A program made the position numbers and the translations under genes. Below are positions 27,594 through 35,639 of a stretch of DNA of 64,000 nt, piece by piece. This DNA comes from UBA1413 sp964650525 (lineage in GTDB: Bacteria > Bacteroidota > Bacteroidia > Bacteroidales > Prolixibacteraceae): NCBI GenBank assembly GCA_964650525.1, contig CAZYUA010000004.1, positions 104,777-168,776 on the forward strand, in the 5' to 3' direction. Under the pieces are notes generated by a model, which was given only the letters and a program-made list of their open reading frames with translations, made no database searches and had not been told where the DNA came from. Position 1 is the first letter of the stretch; the number at the start of each line of letters is the position of its first letter.

Positions 27594-27601
27594 TAGCTTT
27601 G
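27594..27601 (+). promoter_or_regulatory. -7 element TAGCTTTG before the 177-residue gene
   Basis: An exact TAnnTTTG match ending 8 bases before the ATG at 27610. If it is used, the mRNA would begin almost at the start codon. There is no TTG at the standard spacing. Confidence 0.4.
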
Positions 27602-27609
27602 TATCTGTT

Positions 27610-28143
27610 ATGACAACCGATCAGTCTTTAAGCCTGCTTTTCAGCCGGCGTGCCTGGTACAAAGTTTCGGGCATCAATGAGAATACCGCCCGGGTTTATA
27701 AGAAACGGTTCCTGGAAAACAGCCTGGAACTGGAAACCCGCATGAAAATTCTCCGGATGGCAGGTTTTCGGCTTGTGCAGGAGATGAAATGGGAAGAAAA
27801 CTGTGATCCTCAGCAAATCAGAAAAGAGTTGACCGCAAAATTGCACAAGTTAATGGCATTCAGGTCGGATGAACCGGAAAGCGTAAATCAGAAACAGGAT
27901 GATGTGCTGATTGAACAGGTGTTGTTGCATTTGGATTTTGACGACATCCGGCTTCTTTTCCGGCTTTTTCCGAAAAACGAGATTAAACGTGTCTGGAAAG
28001 CGAAGTTGCTCAGACAGGAACCTGATCTGCATGGATTGAACCGGTTATTTGATTTTCTGTTCTTTGGCATCAAAGATCCTGACCGGTATATCCGCAATGA
28101 TAAAAGAAAATGGAATCAATCTCTGAATGAGAGGTCTTGCTGA
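27610..28143 (+). CDS. hypothetical protein, 177 residues
   Basis: Not assigned to a named family. The first 65 residues read like a helical, possibly HTH-type domain (AWYKVSGINENTARVYKKRF). The C-terminal part contains a conserved-looking helical segment with LLHLDFDDIRLLFRLFP, IKRVWKAKLL and FFGIKDPDRYI. It has no signal peptide or membrane segment. Codon use matches neighbouring genes, so it is probably real. It stands alone, divergent from CE7. The layout recalls small Bacteroidota antitoxin-type proteins, but no toxin gene is adjacent and this is only a guess. Confidence 0.7.
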   Translation: MTTDQSLSLLFSRRAWYKVSGINENTARVYKKRFLENSLELETRMKILRMAGFRLVQEMKWEENCDPQQIRKELTAKLHKLMAFRSDEPESVNQKQDDVLIEQVLLHLDFDDIRLLFRLFPKNEIKRVWKAKLLRQEPDLHGLNRLFDFLFFGIKDPDRYIRNDKRKWNQSLNERSC

Positions 28144-28407
28144 ACATACAGAAAGGGTATTCATGAAGATATCCCTGTTGCCAGGCATCCGGGAATATCT
28201 GCTGATCGGAGGTGCCTCCCTGTCGTTGCAAATTGACAAACGAAAGCCGCTCCGATAGACCGGGGTTCCTGAGTCCGGATTTGAACCACGGGTTTAGCCC
28301 TCATTACAGGCCTGTTGAAGAAAAGGCTGAAGATTTGAAACGGATGCGTCTGATGGATGAAGAGACCATGCAGGGGTGTGATGTGCCGGCAACAACTTAT
28401 GGTTACT

Positions 28408-30651
28408 TCAAAACGTCAGGTTGAGTCTGAGATACATATTTCTGCCCGGTTCAACGCTGATGCTGCCCCTGTTGGTGGAGAGATGGTTGGAGTAACTCCG
28501 GTTGGTAAGGTTGTCGATGCCGGCAAACAGCTGGAGCAGGGCAGGGCCCAAATGCATCCGGGCTGAGAACATGGCCAGATCAAACCGGGTAAAGCCACCG
28601 GTAGCCTTTTCGCCTTGGGCAATCTTTTCCTGTCGGTCTGCAGTCACCATAGAGAGCTCGGCTGAGCCAACCTGAGGGAGGATGTAGCGTACACCCAGCC
28701 GCCCGTTAAGCGGAGGAATTCGGGGCAGGTTGGTGTCGGAAGCGGAATCTTTCCCCCGGATATAGGTTCCGGAGGCCAGTACAACCAGGTCAGGCCAAAG
28801 GTTGATCTGGAGCCCGAAATCAGTGCCATACAAGACCGCCCTGCTGATATTGGCGTTGATCAGTGCCGGAAGGGTGTCGCGGGTTCCTTCCTGCGGACCC
28901 GTATTCAAGGTGTAGATGAACGCTCCGGGTGTTTCGACGACCAGGTTGCCGATCCGGTTGATAAAACCGTTCACCTGAAAGTTGAACTTCGGCTTCCAGA
29001 TCCGGATTCCCGCATCGGCGGAGGTGCCGTTTTCCGGTTTCAGAGCAGGATCTCCCAGGCTGACATAATTTCCCAGGTCAATGTACTTGAACAGCTCCTC
29101 GAGGGTAGGCGCCCTGAAAGAACGGGCCAGGTTGAGGGTTAATTCAGTCTCTTTGGAAAGTTTATACAACAAACCTGTTGTGGCGCTCCAGGAGAGGGTA
29201 GTATTCCTGCCTGCCGGAAAGGTGATCCGCTGGTTGGGAGGTGTGTCGTTCCTGACATCGTTGACGATGAGGTAATCAATGTCGGTTGCCGCCTCATTTT
29301 CAACCACGATACCGTCAATTCTTCCGCCGGCGATAAGGGTGAGCCTGTCGTTGAGCAACCTGGCCTCCTCCTGCAGGAATATGCCCGCACTGCTGAAACT
29401 CGACTTCGGAATCGGGGTTTCACCCCTTACCAGGTTGGTGGTTTTGATAACTCCCCCCGCCGGATTGATAATTTCATTTTTAATGTACTTTGTACGGACA
29501 GTCCGCAGGGTCCGCGACCAGATATCCACCCCGGCGATCAGGGTATTTTTCTCTGCCGGCTTCCAGGTAGTTTGTAGCTGTCCCCCATGGGTCAGGTGAT
29601 TGCCGATGGGAACCACCAGTTCTGGAGTAACCCGCTGTGTCCCGGCGGGAATTTTGGTTTCGGTAAACGTGTTGGGAATCATCTCCACATTTCGCCGGAT
29701 GTACTGGGTGAAATAGTTTATTTTCAGGGAGGAGAGCCGTTTGGAGATGCGGGTGATCTCGTAGGAGGTGGAGAAAAGATGCCTGCTGATGGCGGTATAA
29801 GTGGCCGTTGCCGGTCCGGGAAAAGCGACACCCCCGGGGATGCCCACATCAGTCGAACTGTTGTTCTGGTACTGCACCCTGAAAACATCATTTTCCCGGG
29901 GTTTCAACCCGGCTTTTGCGGTGATGTTGTTCGATGTAAACTGGCTGTTGGAGAGGATGCCCTCCGGGGTGTGCAGGTCACCGGCCGCGGCATGGGTTCC
30001 GCTGAGGCGCAGGTACCACTTCTTTGCCCCGGCATTGACGCCCGCGTGTTCCGACAGGAGGTTGTTGACGCCCCCGTAGCCAAAGGTGGCATTCCCTGAA
30101 ACATAAGGTCTGGCAGCAAAATGGCCCTCTTTGGTGATGATGTTGACAATTCCTCCCATGGCCCCTGTGCCGTAGAGGGAAGATTGCGCTCCCTTGATTA
30201 TTTCGACCCGCTCGATATCGTTGATGTCGATCATACTGAACGAAGCTGTCAGGTCGGTGGCTGTTTCCACCCGGTGGCCATCCACCAGGGTTACCAGCCT
30301 GTTCTCACTCAGCCCCCGGATGTTGATGGTGGTGGACCATGCACCATCCCTGCCCATCCACAGACCGGGTTCAGCCCCAAGAACGTTCGACAGGGTCTGC
30401 GACGACAGCTTCAGAAAGTTGCCACTGCCCACCACCGTCATGGGCTGGGGCACATCCCTGACCCTGCGGTTGACCCTCAGACTGGTAACTTCAATTTCTC
30501 CAAGGGGAATGGGCTCCTGCTCCAGGGAATCGGGATTTGCCTTACTCAACACCGTTTCGGCAGGTTCGGCATCAAGCCAGGTATCCTGCCCATACCCCTG
30601 AAAGGAAAAAAGGACTACCAGAGCGGTAATCACAAATGAAAATCTATTCAT
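28408..30651 (-). CDS. TonB-dependent outer-membrane receptor (BtuB/FepA-type, no carboxypeptidase-like domain)
   Basis: A 747-residue receptor. The ATG at 30651 is chosen over a GTG two codons upstream. After the signal peptide (ending near FQGYGQ) comes a TonB-box-like GEIEVTSLRV, then a plug domain with NIRGLSENRLVTLVDGHRVE and GAQSSLYGTGAMGGIVNIITK. A 22-strand barrel ends in Phe (LRLNLTF). Unlike SusC, it has no CarboxypepD_reg extension, and no SusD is present. Its start overlaps the TM1266-type regulator stop by 8 bases, so the two are coupled. Opposite them across 200 bases is an ABC importer that could take over the same ligand in the periplasm. Confidence 0.9.
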   Translation of the reverse strand: MNRFSFVITALVVLFSFQGYGQDTWLDAEPAETVLSKANPDSLEQEPIPLGEIEVTSLRVNRRVRDVPQPMTVVGSGNFLKLSSQTLSNVLGAEPGLWMGRDGAWSTTINIRGLSENRLVTLVDGHRVETATDLTASFSMIDINDIERVEIIKGAQSSLYGTGAMGGIVNIITKEGHFAARPYVSGNATFGYGGVNNLLSEHAGVNAGAKKWYLRLSGTHAAAGDLHTPEGILSNSQFTSNNITAKAGLKPRENDVFRVQYQNNSSTDVGIPGGVAFPGPATATYTAISRHLFSTSYEITRISKRLSSLKINYFTQYIRRNVEMIPNTFTETKIPAGTQRVTPELVVPIGNHLTHGGQLQTTWKPAEKNTLIAGVDIWSRTLRTVRTKYIKNEIINPAGGVIKTTNLVRGETPIPKSSFSSAGIFLQEEARLLNDRLTLIAGGRIDGIVVENEAATDIDYLIVNDVRNDTPPNQRITFPAGRNTTLSWSATTGLLYKLSKETELTLNLARSFRAPTLEELFKYIDLGNYVSLGDPALKPENGTSADAGIRIWKPKFNFQVNGFINRIGNLVVETPGAFIYTLNTGPQEGTRDTLPALINANISRAVLYGTDFGLQINLWPDLVVLASGTYIRGKDSASDTNLPRIPPLNGRLGVRYILPQVGSAELSMVTADRQEKIAQGEKATGGFTRFDLAMFSARMHLGPALLQLFAGIDNLTNRSYSNHLSTNRGSISVEPGRNMYLRLNLTF

Positions 30652-30898
30652 GGACACTATTCTTTAAAAGGACCGATTTTATCTGGATCCCCTTCACCCG
30701 GCCCAACTGGCCGGTGAGGGAACCTATCTGATCGGTGGTCCCTTCAAGAATCAGTGAGATCAGACTGAGACCGTTGCTGCGGGGCAGCCCCTGGCGTCCG
30801 ATAATAATGTGGGAATGCCGGGAAATAATCTCGTTCAGCAATTGAACATCTTCACGGCTTTCGACCTGAATCAATGCGGTTCCAACTCTCTTTTCCAT
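30644..30898 (-). CDS. TM1266-type regulator (annotated elsewhere as iron-only hydrogenase system regulator), ACT-like fold
   Basis: An 84-residue protein matching the TM1266 family in full: EKRVGTALIQVESREDVQLL, HSHIIIGRQGLP, LSLISLILEGTTDQIGSLTGQLG and VKGIQIKSVL. The fold is ferredoxin/ACT-like, similar to the ligand-binding half of NikR, without a DNA-binding domain. Homologues are often found by [FeFe]-hydrogenase maturation genes, but none occurs in this window. It is cotranscribed with the TonB receptor (8-base overlap). A role as small-ligand or metal sensor for the uptake genes is inferred. Confidence 0.85.
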   Translation of the reverse strand: MEKRVGTALIQVESREDVQLLNEIISRHSHIIIGRQGLPRSNGLSLISLILEGTTDQIGSLTGQLGRVKGIQIKSVLLKNSVHE

Positions 30899-31036
30899 CA
30901 GAATGCCTCCGGATCAGTTTGGCCGGGACCTGCAAAACCTGGAAAGGAGAGATCCTCTTTCGCAGAAGGCCGCAGATCGCCGGGTAAATTTCGCTGCAAT
31001 TTTAACCATTCGTTTTGAATTTCCACACCTTCTGAA

Positions 31037-31050
31037 CCCGAAAAATCGGG
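31037..31050. promoter_or_regulatory. CCCGA-AAAA-TCGGG inverted repeat in the divergon
   Basis: A 5-bp-arm inverted repeat lies 48 bases before the substrate-binding-protein ATG, in the only intergenic space (30899-31097) that separates the two halves of the divergon. It may be an operator or a small hairpin. Confidence 0.3.
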
Positions 31051-31097
31051 AAAACAGTCGTCCTTAACCATGAAATGGATAGATTTGCTGAAATTTT

Positions 31098-32057
31098 ATG
31101 CCAATGGTCCGTACAACCGTTTGGTTTTTATTCTGGATATTTTTGGTTTGGGGATGTGGCAATCCGGTTGCCGACAGCCACTTTGCCATTGCCACCCTGA
31201 AGGGACCCTCCTCGATGGGGATGATCAGGCTGATTGACAGCCTCAGCCGGGATCCACACGCACAACTTCAGGTGAAGATACACAACGAACCCCTCCAGGT
31301 ACGAAAGATGATGATCGACGGAACGGCCGATTTTGTCATCCTCCCTTCCACCATGGCTGCCATTGTCTATAACAAGGGACTGGATTACCGACTGGTGGCA
31401 GTCCCCGTTTGGGGGACCCTTTATCTCATCGGGAGAGACTCTACCATAAGGCAATGGAAAGATCTGAAGGGCAAAAGGGTCCATGTCATGGCCCGGGGGA
31501 TGACTCCCGACATACTCTTCCGCTACCTTTTGCATAAAAGCGGCCTTGATCCGGGTAAAGATCTCCACCTTGATTACCGTTTTCCCACCCACATCGACCT
31601 GGCGCAGGCTGTCAATGCCGGACAGGCGGAGCTGGCAGTGCTATCAGAACCCATGGCTAGCCTTATTTTAAAAAACCACAGGGATTTGAGGAGGATCTTC
31701 TCGTTCAATGATGAATGGAGCAGGTATGAAGGGGTTCGCATCGCCGAAACTGCTTTTATGGCTAAAGCTGAGGTTTTGGAAAACCACCGGGAGATGGTGG
31801 AAAAACTCCTGGACAGCTATGCCGCTTCCACAGCATGGGTCAACAGCCATCCTGACAGTGCCGCCACCCTGATTGTACGTTATGGCATTCTTCCCGATAG
31901 TGCGGCTGCCCTGGCTGCCATTCCGCGGGTAAATCTTACCTTTGCACGGGCTGAATCCGTCAGGGAAGAGGTCATGGAGTATTTCAGGGTTTTTTATTCT
32001 ATGAATCCCGAAATTATCGGAGGAAAAATTCCGGATGAAGATTTCATTTACAGATAA
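31098..32057 (+). CDS. NitT/TauT-type ABC transporter substrate-binding lipoprotein
   Basis: A 319-residue periplasmic binding protein. The N-terminal signal ends at Cys20 (FLVWGC), so it is a lipoprotein. The NMT1/THI5-like type 2 fold is seen in ATLKGPSSMGMIRLIDSL, DGTADFVILPSTMAAIVYNKGLDYRLVAV and WKDLKGKRVHVMARGMTPD, with the hinge region at GQAELAVLSEPMAS. Relatives bind nitrate, sulfonates, thiamine precursors or other small anions; ligand residues here are not diagnostic. The stop overlaps the permease start by 23 bases. Confidence 0.88.
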   Translation: MPMVRTTVWFLFWIFLVWGCGNPVADSHFAIATLKGPSSMGMIRLIDSLSRDPHAQLQVKIHNEPLQVRKMMIDGTADFVILPSTMAAIVYNKGLDYRLVAVPVWGTLYLIGRDSTIRQWKDLKGKRVHVMARGMTPDILFRYLLHKSGLDPGKDLHLDYRFPTHIDLAQAVNAGQAELAVLSEPMASLILKNHRDLRRIFSFNDEWSRYEGVRIAETAFMAKAEVLENHREMVEKLLDSYAASTAWVNSHPDSAATLIVRYGILPDSAAALAAIPRVNLTFARAESVREEVMEYFRVFYSMNPEIIGGKIPDEDFIYR

Positions 32058-32790
32058 GCGTTTCTGGGGAATTGCTTCGGTTGTTTTCATACTCTCCGTC
32101 TGGAAACTACTTTCCCTGCTCCTGGGGTCTGAATTTGTGCTTCCCTCGCCGGAGAGGACGCTCTTTACTACCCTGGGCCTTTTCGGAGAGAAAGATTTCC
32201 TGGGCGTGGTGGGTTCAACGATCCTGCGAAGTTTTGCCGGATTTGCCATTTCCATCCTTCTGGGAATCGGCTTGGGGGTGCTTGCCGGGATTTATCCGGC
32301 TTTCAACGCTTTTCTGCAGCCCATTCTGATCTCCATCCGGTCTATACCGGTCATCGCTCTGATCCTGATAGCCCTGATATGGTTCAGCCCGGGGTCGGTG
32401 CCTGTCTTTATCGCCATACTTACTATGTTTCCGTTTATTTGCATCAACGTGATCGACGGGATCAAAAGCATGGACCCCGAGCTTACGGAGATGGCTGCTT
32501 TTTACCGGGTGGGCCGGTACAGGATCATCAGGGAGCTTTACATTCCCGGCATCATGCCCTTTATCATCAGCGGGGCCTCCAGTGCCATGGGGATCGGCTG
32601 GCGTGCCATCATCACCGGCGAAGTGCTTAGCCAGCCCCGCTACGGAATCGGCACCCTTATGCAGGGGGCACAGACCTTCCTGAACGTGGATGCCGTAATC
32701 GCCTGGACCATCCTGGCCGTTGTCATCAGCTTCGGATTTGAAAAGATCATCCGCGGGGTAGAGCACAGACTAACCGCATGGAAATCCTGA
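32035..32790 (+). CDS. NitT/TauT-type ABC transporter permease
   Basis: A 251-residue inner-membrane permease of the binding-protein-dependent type with about six transmembrane helices. The cytoplasmic coupling loop EMAAFYRVGRYRIIRELYIPGIMPFIISGAS is the EAA motif that contacts the ATPase. The sequence resembles SsuC/TauC. It overlaps the binding-protein gene by 23 bases and the ATPase gene by 13, so the three genes form one coupled operon. It should carry whatever ligand the lipoprotein delivers. Confidence 0.9.
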   Translation: MKISFTDKRFWGIASVVFILSVWKLLSLLLGSEFVLPSPERTLFTTLGLFGEKDFLGVVGSTILRSFAGFAISILLGIGLGVLAGIYPAFNAFLQPILISIRSIPVIALILIALIWFSPGSVPVFIAILTMFPFICINVIDGIKSMDPELTEMAAFYRVGRYRIIRELYIPGIMPFIISGASSAMGIGWRAIITGEVLSQPRYGIGTLMQGAQTFLNVDAVIAWTILAVVISFGFEKIIRGVEHRLTAWKS

Positions 32791-33503
32791 TTATGCACCC
32801 GGAACTCAAACTTATCAGCAAGGCATTTGGGGAAGTCACCCTCTTCAACGATTTCTCCCTCGGTTTCGCTGAGGGCAGGATCACCTGCATCCTCGGCCCT
32901 TCGGGATGCGGTAAAACCACCCTGCTGAACATCATCGGCGGCCTGGTTAAACCCGACAGCGGCTCAGTTGACGGACTTGAAGGAAAAGCCATCTCCTATA
33001 TTTTCCAGGATCCCCGGCTCCTGCCCTGGAAAACCGTAAGGGGGAACATCGAATTCGTTCTGTCGCATGAGCTGTCTGCCACGGAACGGAATAACTGTGC
33101 CGACCGGTTTATCCGCCTGGTGGAGCTGGAAGATTTTGCAGATTACTATCCCTCCGGATTGAGCGGCGGAATGCGCCAACGGGTCTCCATTGCCCGGGCC
33201 TTCGCATTTCCTTCGGAAATTATCCTTATGGATGAGCCTCTTAAAGGACTGGACCTAAAGCTGAAACTCAACCTGATCCGGACCTTCTCACGCATCTGGG
33301 AAACCGACAAACGAACAGTGATTTTTGTGACCCATGACGTGGAAGAGTCGTTGCTGCTCAGTAACGAAATTTTGGTTATGAGCAGGGCCCCCGTTCATAT
33401 CGTCACCCGGTTAAAAGTGGAGACCCCGGTACTCGACCGGACGCTGGATCCGGATGAATTAGCCGGCATGAAAAAAATATTGATCCAGGCCCTGAACGGG
33501 TAA
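32778..33503 (+). CDS. ABC transporter ATP-binding subunit
   Basis: A 241-residue ATPase, or 236 if the ATG at 32793 is used. Walker A is GPSGCGKTTLL, the Q-loop is FQDPRLLPWK, the signature is LSGGMRQRVSIARAF, Walker B is EIILMDEPL and the switch His is in VTHDVEES. This order and the Q-loop LLPW are typical of the SsuB/TauB group. It completes the binding protein-permease-ATPase set and overlaps the permease by 13 bases. A perfect 9-bp hairpin follows the stop by 17 bases. Confidence 0.93.
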   Translation: MEILIMHPELKLISKAFGEVTLFNDFSLGFAEGRITCILGPSGCGKTTLLNIIGGLVKPDSGSVDGLEGKAISYIFQDPRLLPWKTVRGNIEFVLSHELSATERNNCADRFIRLVELEDFADYYPSGLSGGMRQRVSIARAFAFPSEIILMDEPLKGLDLKLKLNLIRTFSRIWETDKRTVIFVTHDVEESLLLSNEILVMSRAPVHIVTRLKVETPVLDRTLDPDELAGMKKILIQALNG

Positions 33504-33520
33504 ATCGGGTTCAGGGATTA

Positions 33521-33542
33521 ACTCCGGGAACAGTCCCGGAGT
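33521..33542 (+). terminator. hairpin after the ABC operon
   Basis: ACTCCGGGA, a 4-base loop, then TCCCGGAGT: a perfect 9-bp stem. No T-run follows, so it may end transcription poorly or simply protect the mRNA 3' end. Confidence 0.5.
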
Positions 33543-33612
33543 ACACTGGTTGCTTCCACCATTTCCTTTTCGTTTCACGAGATAACGTGCAGAGAGGAGC
33601 AAACTGAGGCAT

Positions 33613-33959
33613 ATGAAAAGAGCGGGTTTATGTAATGCAATGATATATAAACTATTAAGATCAAAATGTACGTATGAAACGAGCATCCCGACTGAGTCGG
33701 GACAAAGGGACATGAATATATTTACCATGCATGTTCCACGGAAATGAAAAGCTGAATGAATCATTCAGCTGCATATAATTGAATATCATAACATTAACTT
33801 AAATATATACGAGTGAAACGAGCATGGCGAACTTTCACAACAAAAGGAGATGTAAATAATCTTCCATGCGAGTTCCATACTGAGCAGTTTGTTCATGAAA
33901 AGAGCGATTTTATGTAACGCAATGATATATAAACTGTTAAGACCATTATTTACGTATGA
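33613..33959. repeat. three degenerate direct repeats, 130-150 bases each, with internal palindromes
   Basis: Copies start at 33613, 33744 and 33895 with ATGAAAAG. Copies 1 and 3 agree closely over about 67 bases, from ATGAAAAGAGCG to ACGTATGAAA, and copy 3 runs into the ATG of the next gene. Copies 1 and 2 share TGAAACGAGCAT and an ACCATGC..GTTCCA-like end. Copy 1 contains TCCCGAC-TGA-GTCGGGA (33686-33702) and copy 2 a 10-bp-arm palindrome AGCTGAATGA/TCATTCAGCT (33750-33770). Short ORFs occur, but changes are not concentrated at third positions, so coding is unlikely. It fills the 452-base gap between the ABC operon and the GH140-like gene. Confidence 0.65.
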
Positions 33960-35620
33960 AATTGAAAGGTCTTTCCTTTTGGGTTTTACTTCTTGTTTCA
34001 GGGTTACTGCTGTGGTTTTGCCACAAAGCTGGCAGTCTGCAGGAAGTTCAGCAGTGGACGACACTTGAGATACCACTGGTATCTTCCAAATTGTATGAAA
34101 ACCCCTATACTGAATTATTGGTATGGGCGGAATTTACCAACAACCGGGGAGATACCCTTATCAGACCTGCTTTTTGGGATGGAGAGGGGATGTGGAAAAT
34201 TCGGTTTGCACCACCTGATACAGGAACTGTATGGAATTGGGTCACGTTATCTGAGCCTGTCGACAGAAACGTATCCGGGAAAAAAGGTTCACTAAAGTCG
34301 GTGGTCTATAGGGGTGAAAACAAGCTTCTGGCCAATGGTCTTCTGCGCATGTCTCCGGGAATGAGAAACGCAGTCCATGCGAACGGGAAACCCTTTCTGG
34401 TGGTTGGCGACACTCCCTGGGCCCTGCCGTTCAGGGCAACAGCAGAGCAGGTGAAGGTTTACGCCGAAGACCGGAGTGTCAAAGGGTTTAACGCGGCTCT
34501 GCTGATGAGTGTGCAGCCCGACAGGTATGCAGAAGGACCGGAAGCCAGGAATACCCTCCTGGGCTTTGCCCGTGGTTTTGCAGATCTGCACGAAGGGCAC
34601 CTGAACCATATCAAACCGGATTACTTTCAATATCTCGATTCCTTGGTTCAGATTCTTGTAGAACATGGAATAGTCCCAGTCTATCAGCCTGTTTTTCATG
34701 GTTTCGGGTGGAAAGGGAAACAGGTGCTGGGACCTTCGGCAGAACCGGAAGAATATGCGAGGTATTGCAGATACCTGGTGGCACGGTACGGGGCCATGCC
34801 GGCGATCTGGCTGGTCAGTGGAGACTCCAACGGAATGGATCCCGGCGTAAAACCCGGAGGGGAGATGATTGAAAAATGGGATGCTTACCGGCAGCCCACG
34901 GGGATACATTACAATCCTGCCGATGATTACCTGGCTACCTGGGCCAACGGCGACAGCTCCAGGTGTTTTCATTACAACCGTTCCTGGCAGGAAGAGGAGT
35001 GGCTCGATTTCCAGTGGGCTCAGACAGGCCATGACGGAAAACACCTGTATCACAAGGTGGAAAGGATGTACGAAAACAAACCGGTAAAAGCCTGCCTGAA
35101 CGGAGAGCCGACATATGAAGGCATGGGCGGCGGGAAAAATGGCCTTGGCTGGTGGCAGGGCGAGGAGGCCTGGAACCAGCTCATAAACGGCGGCACCATG
35201 GGTATCGTTTACGGAGCGGCATGCCTGTGGCAGTGGAAGATTACCCCCGATGAGCCGGGCTGGGACACCTGGACCGATGCCCCCCTGTCATGGAAGGAAG
35301 CGATGGAACAGGAAGGCAGCCATTATGCCGGGAGCATGGCTAAAGCATTTGAAGGATACGATTTTGCCGATATGGAGAAAAGATGGGACCTCACCGGCGC
35401 CAACCAGCCTCTTCTGGCCAAAGAAGGCCGGTTCTATATCTCCTGTCTGGCCGAAGGAGGCCCGATAACGATCAGAAATATGTCGCCCGGCCTTCCCTTT
35501 TCCTGGTTCAACCCAAAAACCGGCCAGTTCTCCAGGGAGGGGGTAACCACCACTGAAGGCACCTTTATAGCACCCAATGCCCATCCCTGGGTTTTGGTCG
35601 TCGGGGAAAGAAAATTCTGA
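33956..35620 (+). CDS. GH140-like (apiosidase-type, DUF4038) glycoside hydrolase with DUF5060 domain
   Basis: A 554-residue exported enzyme with signal MKLKGLSFWVLLLVSGLLLWF. Residues about 35-115 form a DUF5060 beta domain (FTNNRGDTLIRPAFWDGEGMW). A DUF4038-type TIM barrel then starts at PFLVVGDTPWALPFRAT. Predicted catalytic residues are Asp290 (LVSGDSNG) and Glu384 (LNGEPTYEGM). The last 90 residues (about 460-554) form a putative collagen-binding-like beta domain. Characterised GH140 members release apiose from rhamnogalacturonan II, but this family is broad and the substrate is inferred. No partner genes flank it, and it sits right behind the repeat cluster. Confidence 0.82.
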   Translation: MKLKGLSFWVLLLVSGLLLWFCHKAGSLQEVQQWTTLEIPLVSSKLYENPYTELLVWAEFTNNRGDTLIRPAFWDGEGMWKIRFAPPDTGTVWNWVTLSEPVDRNVSGKKGSLKSVVYRGENKLLANGLLRMSPGMRNAVHANGKPFLVVGDTPWALPFRATAEQVKVYAEDRSVKGFNAALLMSVQPDRYAEGPEARNTLLGFARGFADLHEGHLNHIKPDYFQYLDSLVQILVEHGIVPVYQPVFHGFGWKGKQVLGPSAEPEEYARYCRYLVARYGAMPAIWLVSGDSNGMDPGVKPGGEMIEKWDAYRQPTGIHYNPADDYLATWANGDSSRCFHYNRSWQEEEWLDFQWAQTGHDGKHLYHKVERMYENKPVKACLNGEPTYEGMGGGKNGLGWWQGEEAWNQLINGGTMGIVYGAACLWQWKITPDEPGWDTWTDAPLSWKEAMEQEGSHYAGSMAKAFEGYDFADMEKRWDLTGANQPLLAKEGRFYISCLAEGGPITIRNMSPGLPFSWFNPKTGQFSREGVTTTEGTFIAPNAHPWVLVVGERKF

Positions 35621-35639
35621 TCCCTTTTTACATGTCAGG

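Noticed and set aside
28212..28424. 70-codon plus-strand frame between the 177-residue gene and the TonB receptor
   Set aside because: It has no recognisable domain or good start context and overlaps the receptor 3' end. A decayed gene cannot be excluded, but it is not supported.
33613..33747. 44-codon frame MKRAGLCNAMIYKLL.. in repeat copy 1
   Set aside because: Copy 2 stops after three codons, and changes between copies 1 and 3 are not mainly synonymous, so a coding role is unlikely.
33459..34076. Two minus-strand frames sharing the string LNSLYIIALHK
   Set aside because: The similarity only reflects the direct DNA repeat; neither has a protein-like whole.
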